Shown one piece after another: positions 35,803 through 43,702 of a stretch of DNA of 64,000 nt (position 1 is the first letter of the stretch; every line of letters starts with the position of its first letter). Under the pieces are notes generated by a model. It did not search any database. It was given only the letters and a program-made list of their open reading frames with translations, and was not told the DNA's origin. Origin of the DNA: Maridesulfovibrio ferrireducens (GTDB lineage Bacteria > Desulfobacterota > Desulfovibrionia > Desulfovibrionales > Desulfovibrionaceae). Location: assembly GCF_016342405.1 (NCBI RefSeq), contig NZ_JAEINN010000011.1, positions 1 to 64,000 on the forward strand, in the 5' to 3' direction. Made by a program: the position numbers and the translations under genes.

Positions 35803-36035
35803 TTGAGTCCGCCTGCAGAGTTTTAATAATGACCTGAAAGAAATGGTTTTTTTTTAAACGTATTATTTGTTTGACCTTAGTCAATGATGTTTCATTATAA
35901 GTTTATGTAAGTTAGCACGCAGAGCAGAAAAAGCCATCAGCGTTATTGCAGCCAAAAAAAATAAACTTTAAACTTTTTGTTTTTTCTCGCATAGTAACGA
36001 TATCAAAATTTGAATTATTCTTACGGGGAAAAGTA

Positions 36036-37148
36036 ATGACGCAAAAAATTCTTGTTATAAATCCAGGTTCAACCTCTACAAAGGTTGCTATTTTTTGTGA
36101 CAATGAAGTTTGTTTTGATGCTGAAGTGCGGCATCCTCGAGATATTATTGATAAGTATGCAACAGTAATGGACCAGAAAAGTTTCCGCACTGAGCAGGTT
36201 TTATCTCTTATTGATGAGTCACTAAAAGAAGGACAGCTTGATATCGTCGTCGGTAGAGGCGGTTTGCTTAGAGCTATTCCTGGTGGGCCTTATTTAATAA
36301 ATGATGAAATGATTGCTGATCTTGAAAGTGCAAAATACGGTGCTCACCCTTGCAATCTCGGTGCAATGATTGCCCGCGATTTGGCAGCAAAATGGGGCGT
36401 GCCTGCTATGATAATGGACCCGGTTGTTACAGACGAGATGGACCCGGTAGCTAAAATTACGGGTTTTCCGGAAATTACCCGCAGAAGTGTTTTCCATGCC
36501 CTCAGTCAAAGAGGTGTGGCCCGGACTGTTGCCGCCAAGCTCGGCATTGAATATGAAAAAGGGAAATTTATTGTGGCCCATTTAGGGGGCGGAGTTTCTA
36601 TCGGAGCTCATAGAAACGGACGCGTTGTCGATGTGGTAAATGCTCTAGACGGAGAAGGTCCTTTCAGCCCCGAGAGATCTGGCAGTTTGCCTGTTTTGAC
36701 CGTGCTTGAACTTCTTGCTTCAGGAAAATTTTCTTATGATGAATTGCGTAAAAAGGTTACTTCCGGTTCGGGACTTCTCGGGTTGCTGGGAACCAATGAT
36801 CTGCGTGAAGTAGAAGCCCGTATTATTGCGGGAGATGAAGAAGCAAGGCTTGTTTTTGATGCACTGGCTTATAATCTTTCAAAATACATAAGCTCATTTG
36901 TTCCGGTTTTGATGAAAGAGGACTCGGCTAAAAAACCTGTGACTGCGATAATTCTTACAGGTGGAGGAGCCAAAAGTCTTCGGCTTGTTAATGCTGTTGA
37001 AGATATGGTCGGTTCTATTGCTAATGTGCATGTTATAACCGGATTGGAAGAGATGGAAGTTATGGGTCGCGGAGGGTTGGCTGTTCTTCGCAATGAACTT
37101 GTTCCTGCTGAATATTTCGCCGCCGTTTCTTCGGAAAAAACAAAGTAA
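36036..37148 (+). CDS. buk: Butyrate kinase-family acyl kinase
   Basis: A 370-residue acetokinase-superfamily enzyme that interconverts butyryl-phosphate (or a branched short-chain acyl phosphate) and ATP. Motifs: LVINPGSTSTKVAIF (phosphate 1), VAHLGGGVSIGAHRNG, and EGPFSPERSGSLP, which distinguish butyrate kinase from acetate kinase. ATG at 36036 follows GGGGAAAAG; an upstream in-frame ATG at 35946 would add 30 unlikely residues. The usual partner gene ptb is not next to it, which leaves its acyl-phosphate source unknown. A divergent TetR gene may control it. Confidence 0.9.
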   Translation: MTQKILVINPGSTSTKVAIFCDNEVCFDAEVRHPRDIIDKYATVMDQKSFRTEQVLSLIDESLKEGQLDIVVGRGGLLRAIPGGPYLINDEMIADLESAKYGAHPCNLGAMIARDLAAKWGVPAMIMDPVVTDEMDPVAKITGFPEITRRSVFHALSQRGVARTVAAKLGIEYEKGKFIVAHLGGGVSIGAHRNGRVVDVVNALDGEGPFSPERSGSLPVLTVLELLASGKFSYDELRKKVTSGSGLLGLLGTNDLREVEARIIAGDEEARLVFDALAYNLSKYISSFVPVLMKEDSAKKPVTAIILTGGGAKSLRLVNAVEDMVGSIANVHVITGLEEMEVMGRGGLAVLRNELVPAEYFAAVSSEKTK

Positions 37149-37381
37149 GGATATTATTCTTGCGTACAGAAAAGTTTGAGAGTAGTATAAATCATACCAA
37201 AATGGTGGGAAATAAGAGTATGCAGTTTAACTCTGCTAAAATTGAAGCAAAGATTAAGATGTTTTTTTGTCTTCACAATAGCTGAGAAGTGCGTATATTT
37301 TAAGTATAACAAAGCCGTCCGGCCTGTTCTGGAATGTGGCTTAAAAATATTCATCCCTGCAATCGGGACGTGGAGAATATC

Positions 37382-38218
37382 ATGTGGGAATATACTGATA
37401 AGCTTAAAGAACATTTTTTGAATCCGAAGAATAGCGGTACCATTGATGATGCGGATGCTGTCGGTGAAGTAGGAAGTCTTTCCTGCGGAGACGCATTACG
37501 TCTTTTCCTTAAGATAGATGACGAAGGCCGTATTGAAGATGCGAAGTTTCAGACATTCGGCTGTGCCAGTGCCATTGCCTCAAGCTCGGTGCTGACTGAG
37601 ATGGTAAAGGGAATGACTGTCGAGGAAGCTGAGAAGGTCACCAATAAGGATATTGCTGAGGCCCTCGGCGGACTGCCTAAGGAAAAGATGCACTGTTCTG
37701 TTATGGGACAGGAAGCTCTCGAGGATGCAATCAGACGTTACAGAGGGCTGGATGCTGTTCCGGCGCCGGAAGGAGAAATAGTCTGTAAGTGTTTCGGTGT
37801 GACTGACGTGCAGATCAAGCATGCGGTTGTTGAAAATAAGCTCACCACCGTGGAAGAAGTTACCAACTTCACCAAGGCCGGCGGGGGCTGCGAAGACTGT
37901 CACGGCAGGATTAAGGAACTTATAGATGAAATCCGCTTTGGTGTAACAGAATTAAAGCCCGTCATTGAAAAGCCGGCTAAGCTCACTAACATCAAGCGTT
38001 TTCAGCTTGTTACACAGACAATTGACGAAGAAATCCGTCCGGCCCTTCATAAGGATGGCGGAGATATAGAACTTATTGATATTGAAGGGACGGTAGTAAT
38101 TGTTTCTTTACGTGGTGCCTGTGTTGGCTGCCCCTCCAGTGGTGTGACTCTTAAGGATTTTGTTGAGCGCAGACTGAAGGAAACCGTGGAAGACGCTATA
38201 ACTGTCCGGGAGGCTTAA
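37382..38218 (+). CDS. nifU: NifU-type Fe-S cluster scaffold
   Basis: A 278-residue three-domain scaffold for iron-sulfur cluster assembly. N-terminal IscU-like domain (about 1-125) with cysteines in SLSCGDALR, FGCASAIASS and KMHCSVMG. Central [2Fe-2S] BFD-like domain with CKCFGVTD and GGCEDCHGR (about 135-185). C-terminal Nfu domain with GACVGCPSSGVTL (about 245). The ATG at 37382 follows GGAG; an earlier ATG (37334) is not needed. nifS begins one base after its stop. No nitrogenase genes occur here, so this is probably the housekeeping Fe-S system, as in other Desulfovibrionales. Confidence 0.94.
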   Translation: MWEYTDKLKEHFLNPKNSGTIDDADAVGEVGSLSCGDALRLFLKIDDEGRIEDAKFQTFGCASAIASSSVLTEMVKGMTVEEAEKVTNKDIAEALGGLPKEKMHCSVMGQEALEDAIRRYRGLDAVPAPEGEIVCKCFGVTDVQIKHAVVENKLTTVEEVTNFTKAGGGCEDCHGRIKELIDEIRFGVTELKPVIEKPAKLTNIKRFQLVTQTIDEEIRPALHKDGGDIELIDIEGTVVIVSLRGACVGCPSSGVTLKDFVERRLKETVEDAITVREA

Positions 38219-38219
38219 G

Positions 38220-39407
38220 ATGCGACCAGTATATCTCGATAACAATGCCACAACAATGGTCGCTCCTGAAGTCAGGGAAGCAATTCTTCCTTTGCTTGAG
38301 GATGAATACGGAAATCCGTCCAGCATGCACGGTCTCGGCGGCAGATCTGGAAAGTTGTTGTCTGAGGCGCGGGAAAAGATCGCTGCCGGGTTGGGTTGCA
38401 GTCCGTCGGAGATTATATTCACCTCTTGCGGAACAGAGGGTGATAATACTGCGATTCATTCTGCGATTGAGTCGCAACCTGACAAGAAGCATATTATCAC
38501 TACCCGTGTAGAGCATCCGGCTGTCTTGAATGTTGCCAAGCATCTTGAGCGCAAAGGGTATGATATAACTTTGCTCGGTGTTGATTCTGAGGGCCGTATG
38601 GACCTTGATCAGCTTCGCGATTCGATCAGACCTGATACTGCTCTTGTTTCTGTTATGTATGCTAATAATGAGTCCGGCGTTATTTCTCCCATTGAAGAAA
38701 TGGTTGAGATTACAAAGGAACGCGGCGTTCTTTTTCATACCGATGCTGTTCAGGCAGTAGGCAAGATTCCTCTTGATTTGAAGAAGTTAGCGGTTGATTA
38801 TCTGGTTTTGTCAGGACATAAGATTCACGCTCCGAAGGGAGTAGGTGTTCTCTTTTTGCGTCGCAATACTCCGTTCAGACCCTTTATGCTGGGTGGACAT
38901 CAGGAGCTTGGGCGCAGGGGCGGCACTGAGAATATTCCGGGTATCGTAGGACTTGGTGTGGCTATGGATCTTGCCGTTAATCATATTGAAGAAGAGAATA
39001 CCAGAGTTCGGGCAATGCGCGACAGGCTTGAAAAGGGCCTTATGGCAACTATTCCTGATGCCATGGTGAACGGTTTTGAAGCCTCAAGACTGCCTAATAC
39101 TTTGAGTATTGCGTTTAAGTATATTGAAGGAGAAGCAATGCTCCTCCTGCTCGACCAATTCGGTATCTGTGCCAGTTCCGGTTCAGCTTGTACTTCGGGA
39201 AGCCTCGAGCCATCGCACGTTCTACGCGCAATGGGCGTTCCGTTTACTTACGCTCACGGATCACTCAGATTCTCCTTGTCGGTGTACAATACTGATGAAG
39301 ATATTGATCTGGTACTTAAGGAGCTTCCTCCGATTATCAGCAGATTGCGTGAGTTTTCACCGTTCAGACGCGGTGATGAAGGGCTGGACTGGGTAGAAGA
39401 TCATTAA
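38220..39407 (+). CDS. nifS: NifS-type cysteine desulfurase
   Basis: A 395-residue pyridoxal-phosphate enzyme that takes sulfur from cysteine and passes it to NifU. The PLP lysine lies in LSGHKIHAPKGVG, and the catalytic cysteine in SSGSACTSGSLEPSHVL. The N-terminus MRPVYLDNNATTMVAPEV is family-typical. Start codon follows the nifU stop by one base, so the two are coupled. A strong terminator lies 29 bases after the stop. Downstream cysK and cysE supply its substrate. Confidence 0.95.
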   Translation: MRPVYLDNNATTMVAPEVREAILPLLEDEYGNPSSMHGLGGRSGKLLSEAREKIAAGLGCSPSEIIFTSCGTEGDNTAIHSAIESQPDKKHIITTRVEHPAVLNVAKHLERKGYDITLLGVDSEGRMDLDQLRDSIRPDTALVSVMYANNESGVISPIEEMVEITKERGVLFHTDAVQAVGKIPLDLKKLAVDYLVLSGHKIHAPKGVGVLFLRRNTPFRPFMLGGHQELGRRGGTENIPGIVGLGVAMDLAVNHIEEENTRVRAMRDRLEKGLMATIPDAMVNGFEASRLPNTLSIAFKYIEGEAMLLLLDQFGICASSGSACTSGSLEPSHVLRAMGVPFTYAHGSLRFSLSVYNTDEDIDLVLKELPPIISRLREFSPFRRGDEGLDWVEDH

Positions 39408-39435
39408 AATGGATGTTCAAAAAAGTTTATTTGCG

Positions 39436-39477
39436 CGGACGGGAAACATTTTGAGCAAGTTTCTCGTCCGTGTTTTT
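39436..39477 (+). terminator. Intrinsic terminator after nifS
   Basis: A 12-bp stem with one G-T wobble (39436-39447 with 39459-39470) and an 11-base loop, followed by six T. It separates nifUS from cysK-cysE. Confidence 0.88.
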
Positions 39478-39514
39478 TGGAGCAGGAGTTGACTCGGCAA
39501 AATAAGTTGCTACC

Positions 39515-39546
39515 TATATATGTCAGACGGAACAGTCTGCTATATA
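39515..39546. promoter_or_regulatory. Palindromic site upstream of cysK
   Basis: CAGAC-GGAACA-GTCTG (39524-39539) lies within flanking TATATA elements on both sides, 33 bases upstream of cysK. It could be an operator around a -10 element or an mRNA leader hairpin. The TTGACT at 39489 is too far for a canonical -35. Tentative. Confidence 0.35.
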
Positions 39547-39571
39547 AGCACTAAAATTAAACGAGGGACAA

Positions 39572-40495
39572 ATGAACATACATGAATCAATGATTTCTCT
39601 AGTAGGCGATACTCCACTGGTTAAACTTAACAGTACGGCAGAAGGCTGCGTTGCCACAGTTGCTGCCAAGCTTGAGTTCTTTAATCCGTGTTCGTCCATT
39701 AAAGACCGGATCGGTGTTTCTATGATTGAAGAGGCCGAGAAACGCGGTGACCTTAAAAGGGGGGCTGTCGTTGTTGAGCCTACCAGCGGAAATACCGGGG
39801 TCGGTCTTGCCTTTGTCTGCGCCGTAAAAGGGTATAAGCTTATTTTGACTATGCCGGAAAGTATGAGCCAGGAACGCAAAGACCTGCTTAAAGGTTTCGG
39901 AGCGGAACTTGTTTTAACTTCGGCCCCTAAAGGCATGACCGGAGCTATCAATAAAGCCCGCGAAATTGCCGAAGAAAATCCCGGTTCATTTTTGCCCATG
40001 CAGTTTGCTAATCCCGACAATCCCAAAGCACACCGTACCGGAACCGCAGAAGAAATATGGCGGGATACTGATGGTAAGATAGATATTTTTGTGTGCGGAG
40101 TCGGTACTGGCGGAACGATTACTGGAGTCGGTTCAATTCTTAAAAAATATAATCCTGCTATAAGGATCGTAGCTGTTGAGCCTTCTAAATCTCCAGTTCT
40201 TTCTGGCGGCGCTCCTGCTCCTCACGGAATTCAGGGTATCGGGGCCGGGTTTGTGCCTGAAGTGCTCCAGACAGATGTTATTGACGAGATATTCAAAGTT
40301 GACGATGCTGATGCTCTGGGTATGGGACGTAGGCTTATGCAGGAAGAAGGCATTTTATGTGGCATTTCCGCCGGGGCAGCGGCTCATGCGGCTGTTGAAA
40401 TCGCAAAACGTGAAGAAAACAAAGATAAGCTGGTCGTTTTCATCGTTCCCGATACTGGAGAACGTTATTTAAGTACCGCACTTTTTCAGGATTAA
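39572..40495 (+). CDS. cysK: Cysteine synthase (O-acetylserine sulfhydrylase)
   Basis: A 307-residue PLP enzyme that makes cysteine from O-acetylserine and sulfide. PLP lysine motif FNPCSSIKDRIGVSMIEEAE, substrate-binding loop VEPTSGNTGVGLAF, and GTGGTITGVGSILKK for the phosphate. The C-terminal region GIGAGFVPEVL is also typical. cysE follows ten bases later. Together with the preceding nifUS, the layout suggests cysteine supply for cluster assembly. The organism is expected to produce sulfide, which fits. Confidence 0.95.
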   Translation: MNIHESMISLVGDTPLVKLNSTAEGCVATVAAKLEFFNPCSSIKDRIGVSMIEEAEKRGDLKRGAVVVEPTSGNTGVGLAFVCAVKGYKLILTMPESMSQERKDLLKGFGAELVLTSAPKGMTGAINKAREIAEENPGSFLPMQFANPDNPKAHRTGTAEEIWRDTDGKIDIFVCGVGTGGTITGVGSILKKYNPAIRIVAVEPSKSPVLSGGAPAPHGIQGIGAGFVPEVLQTDVIDEIFKVDDADALGMGRRLMQEEGILCGISAGAAAHAAVEIAKREENKDKLVVFIVPDTGERYLSTALFQD

Positions 40496-40505
40496 GGTCA
40501 ATAAA

Positions 40506-41402
40506 ATGGTAACTAAGCTCGGTGCTCCAATGTTGTCGGATGTAGTGGATGCTCTTTGTGAGGAAGAATCTTATCAGGCTGTTTATCATATGCCTGAACA
40601 TGATCGCCCGATGCCTTCGCTTGAAGCTTTGGGTGAACTCGTGGAACGCCTTCGGGCGGTGATTTTTCCCGGCTATTTCGGAGATTCAGAAATACGCCCT
40701 GAAACTATGCGCTATCACGTCGGCGGTAGTCTTGATATTGCATACAGGCTGCTCGTGGAGCAGATTTCACGCGGGCACTGTTTCTTTTGTAGCACAGACG
40801 ACCGTACCTGCATTGATTGCGAGGTCGAGGCCAAGCGTGTTGCCGGTGAATTTATGTCGAAGCTTCCGCAGATCCGCAAACTTTTGGCAACTGACGTGCA
40901 GGCTGCTTACGTTGGTGATCCTGCCTCCAAAAGCCCGGGCGAAACTATTTTCTGTTATCCAAGTATTACGGCTCTGACTCATCACCGCATTGCTCACGAG
41001 CTTTATAAGCTTAAGGTGGATTTGATTCCCCGTATTATCGGTGAAATGGCTCATTCTAAGACCGGCATTGATATCCATCCAGGTGCACAGATCGGGGAAC
41101 ATTTTTTCATTGATCATGGAACGGGTACTGTTATCGGGGAAACCTGTATTATCGGGCGTAATGTTCGTCTCTATCAGGGTGTAACCCTTGGAGCAAAAAG
41201 CTTTCCGCAGGATGATTCCGGCACACTCATTAAGGGCATTGCCCGTCATCCCATAGTCGAAGACGACGTGATTGTTTATTCAGGCGCAACTATTCTGGGC
41301 CGGGTTACTATCGGTCAAGGTTCAGTTGTCGGCGGTAATGTTTGGATTACGAGATCTGTTGAAGCCGGTGAAAGATTGCTTCAAAATAAATGTTCTTTGT
41401 GA
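40506..41402 (+). CDS. cysE: Serine O-acetyltransferase with an unusual four-cysteine cluster
   Basis: A 298-residue acetyltransferase that makes O-acetylserine from serine and acetyl-CoA. The C-terminal half has hexapeptide-repeat (left-handed beta-helix) sequence: DIHPGAQIGEHFFIDHGTG, VIGETCIIGRNVRLYQGVTL, and the C-terminal VGGNVWITRSV. The N-terminal helical half (about 1-170) contains an unusual cluster, HCFFCSTDDRTCIDCEVE, with Cys92, 95, 102 and 105 (CxxC-x6-CxxC). This could bind zinc or an Fe-S cluster. Overlaps no neighbour; ten bases after cysK. A good terminator follows. Confidence 0.93.
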   Translation: MVTKLGAPMLSDVVDALCEEESYQAVYHMPEHDRPMPSLEALGELVERLRAVIFPGYFGDSEIRPETMRYHVGGSLDIAYRLLVEQISRGHCFFCSTDDRTCIDCEVEAKRVAGEFMSKLPQIRKLLATDVQAAYVGDPASKSPGETIFCYPSITALTHHRIAHELYKLKVDLIPRIIGEMAHSKTGIDIHPGAQIGEHFFIDHGTGTVIGETCIIGRNVRLYQGVTLGAKSFPQDDSGTLIKGIARHPIVEDDVIVYSGATILGRVTIGQGSVVGGNVWITRSVEAGERLLQNKCSL

Positions 41403-41441
41403 TTGCAGCTAACTGACTTGAATTTATTATTTCAAAGTATT

Positions 41442-41473
41442 GAAAGGCGGAAAGTTAAAACTTTCCGCCTTTC
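41442..41473 (+). terminator. Intrinsic terminator after cysE
   Basis: A perfect 15-bp stem (41442-41456 with 41459-41473) around a two-base loop, followed by a T-rich run. Between cysE and the converging 66-residue gene. Confidence 0.9.
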
Positions 41474-41508
41474 TTTTTTATAATCCGCGAGCATTATTCA
41501 AGATAAAG

Positions 41509-41709
41509 TTATGATTTGGACCACTCTCGAATTTGTTTAATTTCATTTTCCGGAACATGTAAGTGTTCTAAAAATTGCTGATGAACAGCGGGATGAAGTT
41601 TTTCAAATGCAATGTGCCAGCGGTGCATGTCCTCGTCACCGAATCCGGCTTCTCGGAATATTTCGGTCCACTGTTCTTTAGTAAAATTTTCAGAATTATT
41701 GATACTCAT
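41509..41709 (-). CDS. Stand-alone copy of the MerR-methyltransferase middle domain
   Basis: A 66-residue protein that matches residues about 130-183 of the protein encoded just upstream; 33 of 54 aligned residues are identical by eye. Shared features: KEQWTEIFREAGF, EDMHRWHIAFEKLHP, HQQFLEHL and EIKQIREWS. It consists of a single domain, probably three helices. The ATG follows AGAGGA. It is transcribed in the same direction as the fusion gene, with 62 bases between, so they may form one operon. Function unknown; possibly a binding partner or competitor of the fusion protein's own domain. Confidence 0.8.
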   Translation of the reverse strand: MSINNSENFTKEQWTEIFREAGFGDEDMHRWHIAFEKLHPAVHQQFLEHLHVPENEIKQIREWSKS

Positions 41710-41771
41710 GTCATTATCCTCTTGATTAAATATAAGATCAGGTTTGTTGGAATGATCAGCGTTTGCGTTTG

Positions 41772-43106
41772 TTATTTCTTTCGTGCCAAATAAAAAGCGT
41801 AACCCTGCGAGTCCGGGTATTTGCGCATCATATCCATTTCTTTATTAAGATTTTCAGAAAGTATATTCACCTCTGAAATCTCTTTATGTTCTTCGACAAA
41901 TTCAGGAAGGTTCTTAGCCATTTCTGCATAATATTCGTCCCACCAGTCAGTTGCAGGCTGAATGAAATGTGCTATCATTTCGTAACCATGTTTTTCAAAA
42001 AGTTTGATATTTTGCTCAATGGTTTTCATTTCAGGATAGCTTTCCGTCCAAAATTTAAAGGCTTCTTCCGGTCTGTTCTCGCTTGTCCAGACCAGTTCTG
42101 ATACTGCCAGAAATCCATCAGGTTTTAAAAAATCTCTCATTTTAGACAGTCCGTTTTCAAATCCCATGATAAAGAGAGATCCTTCGGACCAGATTATGTC
42201 AAAGCTTTCGGGAGCGAATCCAAGATCGTTCATATCCCCGATAGTGGTTGTTATTCTATCTTCACACCCAGTTTCACGCGCTTTGTTTTTGAGTTTTTCG
42301 AGCACAGCTTCGCGGTTGTCTAAAGCAGTAATGTGCCCTGTTGTGTTTTTACAAAGGTCAATAGTATGAGTGCCTGTTCCGCACCCGATATCCAGAATGT
42401 TTATATCTTTTTTCAGCGGCCCGAGGAGCGAAAGGGCTTTTAAGGTTGATTCGGTGCTGCCTGGCCCAAGCTTTGGCATTTGGTCAAAGAATTTAAAAAA
42501 TAAGTTCATATATCTCTCACTTGCGTCTTTAATCTTGATAATAAGTTGTGGTCCAACTGACCATTTACGGATAAGCGCAATTTCATCTTTAGGTATCTGG
42601 AGATATTCCAGAAATTGCTGATGCTTATCCGGGTGTGATTTTTCAAAAGCCTTATGCCATTCGTGCATATCGTCTTCACTGAATCCAGAGCTTCGAAGTA
42701 ATTCTGTCCAAAGTTCTTTGCTTAGTTGTCCTGAGATATTCACGTTAGGAGTGTTTTTCAAAATACCTGAAATGAACTGCCGTTGCTCGTGCAGGGAGCC
42801 GATTTCGTCGTTTAAATCTTTAAGTCTGCTCTCAAGAATTGACGAAATTTCATTACCCGGAGCATCAAGAATTTTTTTGATGTCTTTTAACGGAATTCCG
42901 GCTTTTCGATAATGACAGATTTGAGAAAGCCGTTCCTCCTCGTCATTTGAATAAGTCCGGTAATCACCTTTCAAATGTGAAGAAGGGGAAAGCAGTTCAA
43001 TTGAGTCATAGTAAAGAAGAGTGCTGCGGGACAGCCCGAATTTTTTGGCTAGTCTTCCTATTGTCCGGTTTTTCGAATTCGTTTCAGTTATATTTTTTGT
43101 TTTCAT
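41772..43106 (-). CDS. MerR-type regulator fused to a SAM methyltransferase
   Basis: A 444-residue fusion. Residues about 14-80 form a MerR helix-turn-helix (IGRLAKKFGLSRSTLLYYDS, then YRTYS). A coiled segment (85-112) is followed by a small conserved domain (129-184; DMHEWHKAFEKSHPDKHQQF), and a class I methyltransferase (about 200-440) with motif I ILDIGCGTG (237-245) and SEGSLFIMGFENGL. The MerR half may respond to the methyltransferase's ligand or product. The ATG at 43106 follows GAGG; an ATG at 43118 lacks a ribosome site. The small downstream gene is a copy of the middle domain. Fusions of this kind have been seen in other bacteria, but I know no described function. Confidence 0.85.
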   Translation of the reverse strand: MKTKNITETNSKNRTIGRLAKKFGLSRSTLLYYDSIELLSPSSHLKGDYRTYSNDEEERLSQICHYRKAGIPLKDIKKILDAPGNEISSILESRLKDLNDEIGSLHEQRQFISGILKNTPNVNISGQLSKELWTELLRSSGFSEDDMHEWHKAFEKSHPDKHQQFLEYLQIPKDEIALIRKWSVGPQLIIKIKDASERYMNLFFKFFDQMPKLGPGSTESTLKALSLLGPLKKDINILDIGCGTGTHTIDLCKNTTGHITALDNREAVLEKLKNKARETGCEDRITTTIGDMNDLGFAPESFDIIWSEGSLFIMGFENGLSKMRDFLKPDGFLAVSELVWTSENRPEEAFKFWTESYPEMKTIEQNIKLFEKHGYEMIAHFIQPATDWWDEYYAEMAKNLPEFVEEHKEISEVNILSENLNKEMDMMRKYPDSQGYAFYLARKK

Positions 43107-43187
43107 GCAGAGCCTCATTCGTGTTTATCAGCTGATGTTGAAAACCATGTTGCACTGTAAAGCTATAGACAGGTCAAGTGGGAAAGA

Positions 43188-43216
43188 TAAAAAAAGCCTC
43201 GACCTAAGTCGAGGCT
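43188..43216 (-). terminator. Terminator of the zinc-ribbon membrane protein gene
   Basis: A 9-bp perfect stem (43195-43203 with 43208-43216) with a CTAA loop; on the minus strand it is followed by a T run (43188-43194 complement). Ends the transcript that includes the ligase genes. Confidence 0.85.
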
Positions 43217-43223
43217 GATCAAG

Positions 43224-43631
43224 TTACTTTATGTCGTTCATTATTTCAGGAGGCGTTTCTTCAAGGTCTTTTAATTCCGGGTGACGTTTATAAAAATCTT
43301 TCAGAGGCTCTAAGGGGATTTTGCATTTTGAACAAAAATCGTCTTCTGGAATGTAGTCAGCTATAAAGACTTCACCGCATTGAGGACATATTTTGTCTTC
43401 GTACGTCTCTATTTTCTTGATTTTTTTAGGTTTTGTATAAAAAAGACTATAATATAAAAAAGCTCCGCCTACAGCCGTAAGGCCTAAGCGGAGAGGCATG
43501 CTGAAAGTGTAGCCCCACAAATGTGGTAAAGGTAGATCACTTGAATAGGGTTTGCTCCAAGTTATCAATAAAATTGCAGCAAGCGTGGTGGGTAGCTTTT
43601 GTATGAAAACTAAAATTTTGTCTGTGTTCAT
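43224..43631 (-). CDS. Membrane protein with a zinc-ribbon-like C-terminus
   Basis: A 135-residue protein with two hydrophobic segments (about 10-28 and 45-62) and a C-terminal domain with two cysteine pairs, CPQCGEVF and FCSKCKIP, 14 residues apart. This resembles a zinc ribbon. The C-terminus is charged. I do not recognise a named family. A TTG at 43661 would give ten extra residues, but that stretch is part of the preceding terminator. The ATG at 43631 has no strong ribosome site. Located downstream of the ligase gene, after a terminator. Confidence 0.6.
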   Translation of the reverse strand: MNTDKILVFIQKLPTTLAAILLITWSKPYSSDLPLPHLWGYTFSMPLRLGLTAVGGAFLYYSLFYTKPKKIKKIETYEDKICPQCGEVFIADYIPEDDFCSKCKIPLEPLKDFYKRHPELKDLEETPPEIMNDIK

Positions 43632-43649
43632 ATTTTTTAATACAACAAA

Positions 43650-43684
43650 AAACCCCTCCAAAGCAAATGCAATGGAGGGGTTTA
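43650..43684 (-). terminator. Terminator after the AMP-forming ligase gene
   Basis: An 11-bp stem (43650-43660 with 43674-43684), loop of 13 bases, followed on the minus strand by a T run. It lies just after the ligase stop at 43703. Confidence 0.85.
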
Positions 43685-43702
43685 AGTTGTTCTTGAACGT
43701 CT

